Notes under the pieces: generated by a model
Seen by the model: the letters and a program-made list of their open reading frames with translations, nothing else
Told to the model about the DNA's origin: nothing
Databases searched by the model: none
Assembly: GCA_019058135.1 (NCBI GenBank)
Contig: JAHLWE010000352.1
Span: 1 to 5,385, forward strand
DNA from: Promethearchaeota archaeon
GTDB lineage: Archaea; Asgardarchaeota; Lokiarchaeia; Sigyniarchaeales; SOKP01
Length of the DNA stretch: 5,385 nucleotides
Direction of reading: 5' to 3'
Shown here: one piece after another, positions 1 to 5,385 of the stretch
How the letters are laid out: each line of letters starts with the position of its first letter
How positions within the stretch are numbered: position 1 is the stretch's first letter
Made by a program: the position numbers and the translations under genes

Positions 1-1
1 C

Positions 2-1135
2 GCTTATACTTCAACAGAAATGGCACTCAACGCGGCAAATCTCACTATCCAAGAGATTGATTCTGCTGTGTATGGTATTTTTAATGATTTGTTCGCCAGA
101 CAATTTATGCCAGATATCTTTATACATTCATATATAGGGCTTAATAATAAACCAGGAACACGAATAACAACGGGAGGTGCAACTGGTGGTTTTGCTGTAA
201 GAATGGCATATTCAGAGGTTGCATCAGGTTTATCAGATATATCTCTTTGTTTAGGGGTTGAAAAATGTAATGATTGTTATGACAAACAAACGGGTACTAC
301 AACTCCAGAAGTCTTAAATGCAATTGCATATTCAGTTGATATGACTTGGGAATATCCGTTGGGGATGAATGCTGCAAGTTCATATGTATCTCTTGTGAAT
401 GCACATTTTAATGAATTTGGAAATCCTTCAGAAGAACAAATGGCTGAAGTTTCCGTTAAAAATCATGGAAATGCAATAAATAATCCAAAAGCACAATCAC
501 CAATGACGATTACAGTTGAAGATGTTTTAAATTCAAGAATTATTTGTTATCCTTTTAAAAAGTTGGATTGTTGTTTATATTCAGAGGCTTCAGCTTGTTT
601 AATTTTAGCTGAGGAGGAAAAAGCAAAGGAGATTGCTGTCGAGACAGGAATCAATCCAATATGGATTAGTGGAGTAGGTGCTGCAAATGCAGATTGTTTT
701 ATTGGGAATAGAGACAGTATGGGAAGGCTTTATTCAAACATATATGCAGCGAAAGCTGCTTATAAAATGGCAGGTTTAGATTATAATAATATAAAAAACC
801 AGATAGATTTAGCAGAATTACATGATGCTTTCAGTGGTCAAGAAGTGATTTCATATGAAGAATTAGGTTTTGTTGATTTTGGTAAGGGTGGTAAATGGAT
901 TGACGATGGAGGTCCTTTATTCTCAGGCGAATTACCATGCAATCCTTCGGGCGGGTTAATTGGTTGTGGACATGCAGTAGGAGCCACTGGTATTATGTCT
1001 ACTGGTGAAGCTGCCCTTCAATTACAAGAACGAGCTGATAAACATCAAGTACCAATTTCTAAAGGAAGAGCCATTTCACATTCAATAGGAGGGCCTGGCG
1101 CAGCATTTGCTGCCGTTGTAGTAATGGAGAGGTGA
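2..1135 (+). CDS. SCP-x/lipid-transfer type thiolase homologue lacking the nucleophilic Cys (5' partial)
   Basis: This is a thiolase-superfamily protein of the SCP-x/archaeal type, probably acting on a cytoplasmic acyl-CoA. The frame is open to the left edge. The ATG at 20 is internal, because family members carry about 30 more N-terminal residues (a VGVGMTKF-like strand) before the ALNAANLT helix. Counting from that ATG, visible family motifs are ASGLSD (68-73), GVEK (79-82), ELHDAF with His268, NPSGGL (308-313), GHAVGATG with His318, and the C-terminal SIGGPGAA. The nucleophile motif, CATG in SCP-x, reads GATG here with Gly53. The usual GHP is GHA, and the C-terminal CxG cysteine is absent. 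A classical thiolase reaction is therefore unlikely. Cys-less homologues paired with DUF35 proteins, such as Ltp2 of steroid degradation, are retro-aldolases, and that activity is inferred here. It is first of three tightly packed genes. The fold is sure; the reaction is not. Confidence 0.9.
   Translation, partial: AYTSTEMALNAANLTIQEIDSAVYGIFNDLFARQFMPDIFIHSYIGLNNKPGTRITTGGATGGFAVRMAYSEVASGLSDISLCLGVEKCNDCYDKQTGTTTPEVLNAIAYSVDMTWEYPLGMNAASSYVSLVNAHFNEFGNPSEEQMAEVSVKNHGNAINNPKAQSPMTITVEDVLNSRIICYPFKKLDCCLYSEASACLILAEEEKAKEIAVETGINPIWISGVGAANADCFIGNRDSMGRLYSNIYAAKAAYKMAGLDYNNIKNQIDLAELHDAFSGQEVISYEELGFVDFGKGGKWIDDGGPLFSGELPCNPSGGLIGCGHAVGATGIMSTGEAALQLQERADKHQVPISKGRAISHSIGGPGAAFAAVVVMER
1126..1135 (+). 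promoter_or_regulatory. Shine-Dalgarno site deciding the DUF35 start
   Basis: GGAGAGGTGA overlaps the thiolase stop. Its AGGTGA core ends 5 nt before the ATG at 1141, a good spacing. The GTG at 1132 lies inside the same motif and has no room for its own site. The ATG at 1141 is therefore preferred, leaving a 5-nt gap after the thiolase stop rather than an overlap. Confidence 0.75.
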
Positions 1136-1140
1136 AGAAA

Positions 1141-1632
1141 ATGGAGTTTAAAGCACATGAGATATCAGATCAAATTAAAATTGCCTATAAATATTCTTTT
1201 GGAGGACAATCAAGGTTTTTCTTAGAATTAAAAGATAATAAAAAACTTTATGGAACAAAATGTACTAAATGTGGTTATGTCTGGATGCCTCCAAGGACTC
1301 ATTGTTCGAAATGTTATGTCCCCACTGAGTGGATTCCTTTAAAAGATACTGGTACGATTATGGTAAGTACAATAGTTTGGTATGGAGCTGCAGAATTCAT
1401 TAAAAATGTTCCTTATGGTGTAGGTTATATAAAATTAGACGGTGCCGATACATCAATATTTCAAGGAATATTCTCGGAAAATTTAGTTCCTTCTAAAATT
1501 AAACAAGGAAGTAGAGTTAGAGCCGTTTTTTTAAAGCGACGAGAAGGCAAAGCAAAAGATTTCTTTTTTGTTCCAGAAGAAGAATATGTATCTTGGATAA
1601 ACAAACCAGAATATGAGGGGGGTTTAGAATGA
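1141..1632 (+). CDS. DUF35 zinc-ribbon/OB-fold acyl-CoA-binding protein, thiolase partner
   Basis: This is a DUF35 (OB-fold, zinc-ribbon) protein of 163 residues, the normal length for the family. The N-terminal helical part (about 1-37, with a SRFFLELKDNKKLYG segment) leads into a rubredoxin-like zinc ribbon. That ribbon has Cys41, Cys44, Cys55 and Cys58 in two intact CxxC pairs around a MPPR stretch. An OB-fold of about 90 residues follows (about 65-150, including GTIMVSTIVW and VPYGVGYIKLDG). In known complexes (archaeal acetoacetyl-CoA thiolase/HMG-CoA synthase, benzoylsuccinyl-CoA thiolase BbsAB, the Ltp2 aldolase), DUF35-type subunits bind the thiolase and help hold or channel the CoA substrate. 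Adjacency to the thiolase homologue points to the same role here. A GTG at 1132 would add three residues but fits the ribosome site poorly. Stop and next start overlap as ATGA. Confidence 0.92.
   Translation: MEFKAHEISDQIKIAYKYSFGGQSRFFLELKDNKKLYGTKCTKCGYVWMPPRTHCSKCYVPTEWIPLKDTGTIMVSTIVWYGAAEFIKNVPYGVGYIKLDGADTSIFQGIFSENLVPSKIKQGSRVRAVFLKRREGKAKDFFFVPEEEYVSWINKPEYEGGLE
1615..1622 (+). promoter_or_regulatory. Shine-Dalgarno site of the SCP-2 gene
   Basis: The G-rich run GAGGGGGG inside the end of the DUF35 gene sits 6 nt before the ATG at 1629. It supports that start and independent re-initiation at the 4-nt ATGA overlap. Confidence 0.65.
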
Positions 1633-1994
1633 ACGATGCTAGAATAGAATTTGAAAAAATAATTGAATTAATAAATGAAACACCCAAATCAAAACAAGTT
1701 TTCGAATCAGAGGATTGGAGATATACTATTCAATTTAAATTGGATGGAGAAGATGATCCTTTTTTTCTCGTTGTCAAGGATGGAATTGGAAAAGTTATTG
1801 TAGGTGAAGATATTAATGCGGATATGTTAATCACTGGTGATAATAAAAGTATTATAAAAACTAGTCAAGGGAAAGGTGATTTCACTCATGGAATTAGTCG
1901 TGAAGAGATTATTGTTGAAAAAGGAAAAGTATTTGAACTTATGCGAGTTAGTCGAGCAATTGCTGCTGCATTAAAAGAACCGAAACAAAAATAA
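1629..1994 (+). CDS. SCP-2 sterol-transfer domain protein
   Basis: This is a free-standing SCP-2 (sterol carrier protein 2) domain of 121 residues, close to the usual single-domain length. After an N-terminal helix (about 3-20) come DWRYTIQFKLDG (29-40), FFLVVKDGIGKVIVG (45-59), ADMLITGD (64-71) and an EEIIVEKGKVFEL strand/helix. This W..-.F.l-.dG-ADv.itgd-G order is typical of the family. The fold forms a hydrophobic tunnel that binds sterols, fatty acids or acyl-CoAs. There is no signal peptide or membrane segment, so it is cytoplasmic. It overlaps the DUF35 gene by 4 nt and has a strong ribosome site, so it is probably made in step with the thiolase pair. In animal SCP-x the thiolase and SCP-2 domains are one polypeptide; here they are separate genes of one operon. 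The ligand is unknown. A carrier or third-subunit role is inferred. Confidence 0.88.
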   Translation: MNDARIEFEKIIELINETPKSKQVFESEDWRYTIQFKLDGEDDPFFLVVKDGIGKVIVGEDINADMLITGDNKSIIKTSQGKGDFTHGISREEIIVEKGKVFELMRVSRAIAAALKEPKQK

Positions 1995-2038
1995 AAACAA
2001 TTTTAAAAGAAATAAGGGATAAAAGCTGGAATAAACTA

Positions 2039-2135
2039 TCAAGAATTATCCGCTCTCATTTGTTTTAATTCTTTTGAAAGTTTTTTAAAACCTTTTATAA
2101 GTTTCATGACCGAAAAGCCCCTGAAAGACTCACCG
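2039..2135 (-). pseudogene. Out-of-frame C-terminal tail of the short-chain dehydrogenase
   Basis: Just past the stop at 2130-2132, the +1 frame stays open for 31 more codons to a TGA at 2039-2041, followed directly by an in-frame TAG. It reads GESFRGFSVMKLIKGF and then a lysine-rich helix ending in RADNS. Removing one A from the six-A run (2136-2141) joins it to the upstream frame as PTCNKNGESFRGFS, giving a protein of about 279 residues. The region would otherwise be unexplained spacer. With the tail included, the convergent genes sit 44 nt apart. This is either a real frameshift or a homopolymer sequencing error. Confidence 0.6.
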
Positions 2136-2879
2136 TTTTTTATTACATGTTGGCAAAGCATACGGAATAACAGTGCCACAACTTTTTTCAATATCCGTCA
2201 TTACGTACTTCTTAACTAACTCCATTTCACGCTCATGGGTTTTCTTGTCTTTCCAAGCCTCAATTACTTGTGCAGTTTTGTATAAATTTGTATTTATCAT
2301 ACCTGGGAAAAATGAATTTATTTTAATATCGTTTTCATTCTTTTTAAATTCCTCTGCTAGGCATTTGGTAAAGGCAAGGACACCTCCTTTAGAAGCTGAG
2401 TAAATGCTCATATTTTCTACTGGTCTGTCGGCACCTCCACCAGCTAACGTGATTATACGTCCATATTCTTGCTTGAGCATGTACGGTAATGCTGCTGCAA
2501 CTAAATTAATGACTCCTATTAAATTAATTCCAATCATTATTTTTGCATCAGAATTTGCTTTATCTAAAGAGATATATTGAAATGGACCATATATTAAATT
2601 CACACCGGCATTCGCTACTAAAATACGCACCGAGCCAAAAGTTGCAATAGTTTTGTCTACGAGTAATTTAACAGCCATAGGATCTGAAACATCACACGGG
2701 GCTCCGATTACCGAGTCTCCAAATTTTTCTTTAAATTCTACAAGGGTTCGACTAACATTAGTTTCGTTTCGAGAGCAAATTGCTACTTTACATCCTTCTT
2801 TAAGAAAAAGTTCAGCAATTTTTTTTCCGATTCCGTTCGTGGAACCAGTTACAATTGCAGTTTCATTTTTCATTTTCAC
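2130..2879 (-). CDS. Short-chain dehydrogenase/reductase, frameshifted near its C-terminus
   Basis: This is a classical short-chain dehydrogenase (Rossmann fold, NAD(P)-dependent alcohol/ketone interconversion), 249 residues as read. It shows the TGSTNGIG cofactor loop (11-18), SRN after the second strand (36-38; the Arg favours NADP(H)), CDV (62-64), NAG (90-92), Asn119, and YSASK with Tyr160 and Lys164. The catalytic Ser, expected 13 residues before Tyr160, is Gly147 within LAGGGA, which is unusual. The GTG at 2879 is chosen because GGTGA (2887-2891 on the plus strand) lies 7 nt upstream; an ATG at 2873 is the alternative. The protein as read ends in PTCNKKR at a six-A run, and the natural tail continues in the +1 frame. 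It is convergent with the thiolase operon and divergent from the nitroreductase. A hydroxyacyl-CoA or similar substrate is plausible by context only. Confidence 0.88.
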   Translation of the reverse strand: MKMKNETAIVTGSTNGIGKKIAELFLKEGCKVAICSRNETNVSRTLVEFKEKFGDSVIGAPCDVSDPMAVKLLVDKTIATFGSVRILVANAGVNLIYGPFQYISLDKANSDAKIMIGINLIGVINLVAAALPYMLKQEYGRIITLAGGGADRPVENMSIYSASKGGVLAFTKCLAEEFKKNENDIKINSFFPGMINTNLYKTAQVIEAWKDKKTHEREMELVKKYVMTDIEKSCGTVIPYALPTCNKKR

Positions 2880-2940
2880 TAAACTTTCACCATATTAGTT
2901 TCCTAAATTTAATTTTAAACAATATTAAATAATCTTATAG

Positions 2941-2954
2941 TTTAAAATTTTAAA
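2941..2954. repeat. 14-bp perfect palindrome in the divergent spacer
   Basis: TTTAAAATTTTAAA is a perfect inverted repeat roughly 60-75 nt upstream of the dehydrogenase start. It could be an operator half-way between the divergent genes. It consists only of A and T in a very AT-rich spacer, so chance is a fair explanation. Confidence 0.25.
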
Positions 2955-3058
2955 TGTATTAAGGATTTTATTAATTTAGTAAATCGTCAAATTCAGAAAA
3001 AAATCTAGCGATTCTGATTTCTATAAAATATAATTTAAAATGAATAGGATTATAAAAA

Positions 3059-3063
3059 AAGGA
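3059..3063 (+). promoter_or_regulatory. Shine-Dalgarno site deciding the nitroreductase start
   Basis: AAGGA ends 1 nt before the ATG at 3065 but 7 nt before the ATG at 3071. The second ATG is therefore the likely start, giving a protein that begins MSLQECL. Confidence 0.6.
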
Positions 3064-3070
3064 TATGAAA

Positions 3071-4360
3071 ATGAGTCTACAAGAATGTTTGGCAAGTCGC
3101 AAAGATTGTTCTGGTGAAGGTAAGCCCTTACTGCTGAAGGAAGTTTTGGATATTTGTAATTCCACACATCAAGCGGCACCTTCAAAGTCTCTATTTATTG
3201 TGCTGCCTGATGGGGATGATTATACGGGTGGCATATATAAGTATAATAAAAAGGAATTTAATTTAATAACAGATAAAGAAAAAACAAAATATAGCATAGA
3301 ACTCTATCCAGAACTGCTTTTTAAAGATAAAATAGAGTTAAAGGAATTGATTCGAGTAGGACTTATTTGGCAATATCTCTCATTAAAAGTGGGAAGTATG
3401 AGGCTTGGAGTCTTACAACGTGCAATAGCTCCTAAAAAAATTAATAAGCTCCTTAACAAAGTCACAAATCAAAATTATGTTTTTTTGTATTCGGTGGCAG
3501 TCCGAGAACGAGATCGTCAAACTTTAATTGAAGATTCATCAGAACCTCTTCAGAAAGAACTAGTGGAAGGAATCCTTCTCCTCGATACTCCAGAATGCTA
3601 TAAAAATCGCGCAATTTATGAAAATCGTTATCAAGGTGTTCCGTTAGATGCTGCAATTTTCAATCAAATTGAAAAGAAAGTTCCAGATATGACATCATTG
3701 TATGAACTTTCCCAACTACTCTGGGCATGCCAAGGAGAAACAGATCATACAACTCACGGTAACCGGGATGCTTTAGAAAAGAATGGTTATGGTCGTGTCC
3801 ATGCATCAGGTTGTGCGGGATATGCCGTTTACCCGATTGTTATTGTAGATGACCTCGCCAGTCTGCCAAAAGGGGCCTATCTGTACAACTCTCTTGGGTT
3901 TTCCGCATTAAATAGATGGGTTCGTGTAAATGAAAGGTTAAATTATGATCATTTATTACAAAAATTTACCTCTAATAAAACCAAAGCAGATATTGAAAAG
4001 GAATTTGGGATTAAATTTTCAAACTATATAATTTTATTATGTATTGATCGAAAAAAACCGTGTTCAGGGTTTGTGCATAGCAAAATTGCCAAAGTATTTA
4101 TGAACACCAAATACTGGGCGGAAGTTGAGGCAGGAATGGCACTAGCGGGATTACAACTCCAAGCCAATGCTTTAGGTTTCCCGTGGCAAAAAAAAATATT
4201 ATCAATTCCAGACGATCCCAAATACAGAAAGTTATTTAGCCTCGATTCCGCAGAACAATTAATTAAAAAAATGGCATCAAATTTAGTGAACCTGCCAAAA
4301 AATGAGAAATTATCGCTTAAAGGACATTTAGTACCAACAGTAATATTTTTCCTTCAATAG
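3071..4360 (+). CDS. Nitroreductase-superfamily (SagB-like) protein, probable tandem domains
   Basis: This is a 429-residue protein from the ATG at 3071, about twice the length of a single-domain nitroreductase. The C-terminal part resembles SagB-type FMN oxidoreductases. It has SLYELSQLLWACQGE (209-223), a HASGCAGYAVYPIVIV stretch (244-259) where the family has PSaGa and a strand, LPKGAYLYN (265-273), and EAGMALAGLQLQANALGF (353-370), the helix that lines the flavin site. The N-terminal part looks like a second, shorter and degenerate copy: SRKDCSGEGKPLLLKEVL, then APSKSLFIVLPDG, GGIYKYNKKEFNLI, and a VGLIWQYLSLKVGSMRLG helix. Such flavoenzymes oxidise or reduce varied substrates; none can be named here. 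No RiPP precursor, YcaO or LanB gene is nearby, so a SagB role in peptide modification is not supported. It stands alone on its strand, with spacers on both sides. Confidence 0.75.
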   Translation: MSLQECLASRKDCSGEGKPLLLKEVLDICNSTHQAAPSKSLFIVLPDGDDYTGGIYKYNKKEFNLITDKEKTKYSIELYPELLFKDKIELKELIRVGLIWQYLSLKVGSMRLGVLQRAIAPKKINKLLNKVTNQNYVFLYSVAVRERDRQTLIEDSSEPLQKELVEGILLLDTPECYKNRAIYENRYQGVPLDAAIFNQIEKKVPDMTSLYELSQLLWACQGETDHTTHGNRDALEKNGYGRVHASGCAGYAVYPIVIVDDLASLPKGAYLYNSLGFSALNRWVRVNERLNYDHLLQKFTSNKTKADIEKEFGIKFSNYIILLCIDRKKPCSGFVHSKIAKVFMNTKYWAEVEAGMALAGLQLQANALGFPWQKKILSIPDDPKYRKLFSLDSAEQLIKKMASNLVNLPKNEKLSLKGHLVPTVIFFLQ

Positions 4361-4403
4361 AGATTTTGATAAAGAAAGATTTTACATAACTCAAAATGAT
4401 GAT

Positions 4404-4434
4404 ATAATAAAATAAAAAAATATCAATTTATTAT
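4404..4434 (+). terminator. Weak A/T-only hairpin after the nitroreductase gene
   Basis: ATAATAAAAT (4404-4413) pairs with ATTTATTAT (4426-4434), leaving one bulged A and a 12-nt loop, about 45 nt past the stop. It has no G-C pairs and no clean following T-run, so it is at best a marginal termination structure. Confidence 0.15.
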
Positions 4435-4604
4435 TTATGAAGCTTACCCTTAATATTTCCCTAAAAATCAAGTAATTCTGGATTTTTCAGCGCTCCTCGA
4501 TTTACAGTTACCATTTCATGAATGACTTAAGTATCAATAATATCTAATTTTTTATTTGAAACTTGGTAGAGAATATTTATATTAATCTTCAAATTAAGAA
4601 TAAA
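4431..4604 (-). pseudogene. Possible decayed small gene, antitoxin-like (VapB type?)
   Basis: One minus-strand frame reads like protein across the spacer but has two internal stops, TAA at 4527-4529 and TAG at 4461-4463, and ends at 4431-4433. It runs LKININILYQVSNKKLDIIDT, stop, VIHEMVTVNRGALKNPELLDF, stop, GNIKGKLHK. From memory, this layout (basic strand, then K..iId.al.emv, then a G-k-i-k tail) recalls VapB-type antitoxins that bind DNA as dimers. No toxin gene is adjacent. The AT-rich base composition favours I, K and N in any frame, so this call is tentative. Confidence 0.3.
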
Positions 4605-4606
4605 CT

Positions 4607-5385
4607 ATGAATTTTGAAAATTTAATTTATGAAGAAAAGGATCAAGTGGCTTGGTTTATACTCAATCGGCCTGAAGTCTTAAATGCATTAAGTATGAAAC
4701 TTTCTGATGAGTTAGGTGCTGCTATAGAAATTGTAAGACAATCTACAAAACTTAAATTTTTGGTAATTAAAGGAACAGGTAACAATTTCAGTGTTGGAGA
4801 TGACATTAAGGAAATGATTAAATGGGGCGATGCTAATGGTATAACACGACGAGTGAGATATTATCAAAATATGGCCAATCAGCTTGAAGAGTTAGATAAA
4901 ATCACAATTGCCGCTGTAGATGGATATGCAGTAGGTGGTGGCTTAGAAATTTCTATGGCATGTGATTTTGTAATTGCCACTGAGCGCTCAAAATGGGGTA
5001 TGCCAGAGGTAGATGTAGGAATAACTCCCGGATGGGGTGGTACCACAAGATTAGCTCGACTCATCGGTCGAAGGAGAGCTAAAGAAATTAATCTTATTGG
5101 TGCACTTCATTCCGGAAAAAAGGCGGTGGATTGGAATTTGTGGAACCGGGTTGTACCCAACGATCATCTTGATGATGAGGTGGAACGGTTATTGGAGGTA
5201 CTTAAATCTAAAAATCAGCAAGGATTACGTCAATTGAAATTTATAATTAATCGCGGAGTAGAATGTGATTTATATACTGCTCAAGGTTTTGAAGTATTAT
5301 CTGCTGGTTTAACTGGAGCTGTTAGTGGAATGTGGAAAATAAAAGATGCTGATCAGGGTAAGGGTATAATCGGCTTCACTGATAA
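4607..5385 (+). CDS. Enoyl-CoA hydratase/isomerase (crotonase family), 3' partial
   Basis: This is a crotonase-fold enzyme, most likely an enoyl-CoA hydratase adding water across a 2-enoyl-CoA double bond in beta-oxidation or a similar route. The frame is open to the right edge with 259 codons and no stop; family members are about 255-265 residues, so only the last few are missing. Visible features are WFILNRPEVLNALS (16-29), the first oxyanion-hole segment NNFSVGDDIKEM (59-70), AVDGYAVGGGLE (103-114), and MPEVDVGITPGWGGTTRLAR (132-151). Glu114 and Glu134 match the two catalytic glutamates of rat mitochondrial hydratase, which supports true hydratase chemistry over isomerase-only or inactive relatives. 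The ATG at 4607 gives the standard N-terminus, but no good ribosome site precedes it. It is probably first in a new transcription unit, 246 nt after the nitroreductase gene. Confidence 0.93.
   Translation, partial: MNFENLIYEEKDQVAWFILNRPEVLNALSMKLSDELGAAIEIVRQSTKLKFLVIKGTGNNFSVGDDIKEMIKWGDANGITRRVRYYQNMANQLEELDKITIAAVDGYAVGGGLEISMACDFVIATERSKWGMPEVDVGITPGWGGTTRLARLIGRRRAKEINLIGALHSGKKAVDWNLWNRVVPNDHLDDEVERLLEVLKSKNQQGLRQLKFIINRGVECDLYTAQGFEVLSAGLTGAVSGMWKIKDADQGKGIIGFTD

Larger units (their letters stand above)
2880..3070 (+). promoter_or_regulatory. Divergent AT-rich promoter region
   Basis: This is a spacer of about 190 nt between the starts of the leftward dehydrogenase and the rightward nitroreductase, so it should hold both promoters. 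It has no credible coding frame. TATAAAATA at 3022-3030 lies 40 nt before the ATG at 3071. It would serve as an archaeal TATA box or a bacterial -10, but no clear -35 (TTGACA-like) partner is seen. The AT content makes such matches cheap, so exact promoter positions are not assigned. Confidence 0.45.
4361..4606. other. 246-nt spacer without an intact gene
   Basis: This very AT-rich spacer separates the nitroreductase stop from the hydratase start. It must carry the promoter of the hydratase, but no convincing -35/-10 pair or ribosome site was found; AAGAA before the ATG is a poor match. It holds a weak A/T hairpin and a possible broken reading frame on the minus strand, both listed separately. 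Confidence 0.6.

Noticed and set aside
2070..2100. Terminator-like pairing AAAG...TTTTAAAA...CTTT between the convergent genes
   Set aside because: The stem is imperfect and A/T-rich, with no G-C core. The stretch is better explained as the coding tail of the dehydrogenase.
2135..2144. Programmed -1 frameshifting at the AAAAAAC heptamer in the dehydrogenase
   Set aside because: The heptamer is in the wrong phase (AAA-AAA-C rather than A-AAA-AAC), and the tail needs a +1 shift, not -1. No downstream stimulatory structure was seen. A mutation or sequence error is simpler.
2173..2898. Plus-strand open frames at 2173-2403 and 2653-2898
   Set aside because: Both lie opposite the dehydrogenase, whose motifs are unmistakable. 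Their translations show no family features and no ribosome sites.
2971..3656. Minus-strand open frames at 2971-3165 and 3462-3656
   Set aside because: The first straddles the divergent spacer and the nitroreductase start, and the second lies inside the nitroreductase gene. Neither has recognisable motifs.
3071..4360. RiPP (thiazole/oxazole) biosynthesis cluster based on the SagB-like protein
   Set aside because: There is no YcaO cyclodehydratase, precursor peptide, leader-binding protein or transporter in the window. SagB-like flavoenzymes have many other roles.
4024..5064. Minus-strand open frames at 4024-4221 and 4879-5064
   Set aside because: These are mirror frames of the nitroreductase and hydratase genes, with no independent coding evidence.
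2..5385. Benzylsuccinate-type (bbs) toluene degradation cluster, suggested by thiolase + DUF35 + dehydrogenase + hydratase
   Set aside because: The genes are not one operon and lie on both strands. No CoA-transferase or acyl-CoA dehydrogenase is present, and the thiolase homologue lacks the nucleophilic Cys that BbsB-type chemistry needs.

Overview
The window is a low-GC prokaryotic chromosome segment carrying acyl-CoA and lipid metabolism genes. Nothing seen fixes the lineage. AGGTGA and GGGGGG-type Shine-Dalgarno sites, 4-nt style gene overlaps and AT-rich spacers fit a low-GC bacterium. They also fit an AT-rich archaeon of the kind that carries many thiolase/DUF35 pairs. There is no rRNA, tRNA, CRISPR array or transposase.

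Layout. (1) Bases 2-1994, plus strand: a tight three-gene operon. It holds an SCP-x/lipid-transfer type thiolase cut by the left edge, a DUF35 zinc-ribbon/OB-fold partner, and a free-standing SCP-2 sterol-carrier domain. (2) Bases 2039-2879, minus strand: a short-chain dehydrogenase convergent with the operon. Its last ~31 codons lie in the +1 frame beyond a six-A run, so the gene is frameshifted or carries a sequence error. (3) Bases 2880-3070: a divergent, AT-rich promoter region. (4) Bases 3071-4360, plus strand: a nitroreductase-superfamily protein that looks like two tandem domains. (5) Bases 4361-4606: no intact gene. The minus strand holds a possible decayed antitoxin-like reading frame with two stops. 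(6) Bases 4607-5385, plus strand: an enoyl-CoA hydratase/isomerase running off the right edge, with both catalytic Glu residues present.

How they may work together (inference). The thiolase homologue has Gly where the nucleophilic Cys belongs, so it is unlikely to be an ordinary thiolase. Thiolase-fold proteins without this Cys that pair with DUF35 proteins are known as acyl-CoA retro-aldolases in steroid side-chain degradation. The SCP-2 protein is translationally coupled as a third member. Together the three genes resemble an SCP-x protein split into separate chains with DUF35 added, perhaps a carrier-assisted aldolase for a bulky hydrophobic acyl-CoA. The dehydrogenase and the hydratase would suit neighbouring beta-oxidation-like steps, but they are not in the same operon and a shared pathway is not shown.
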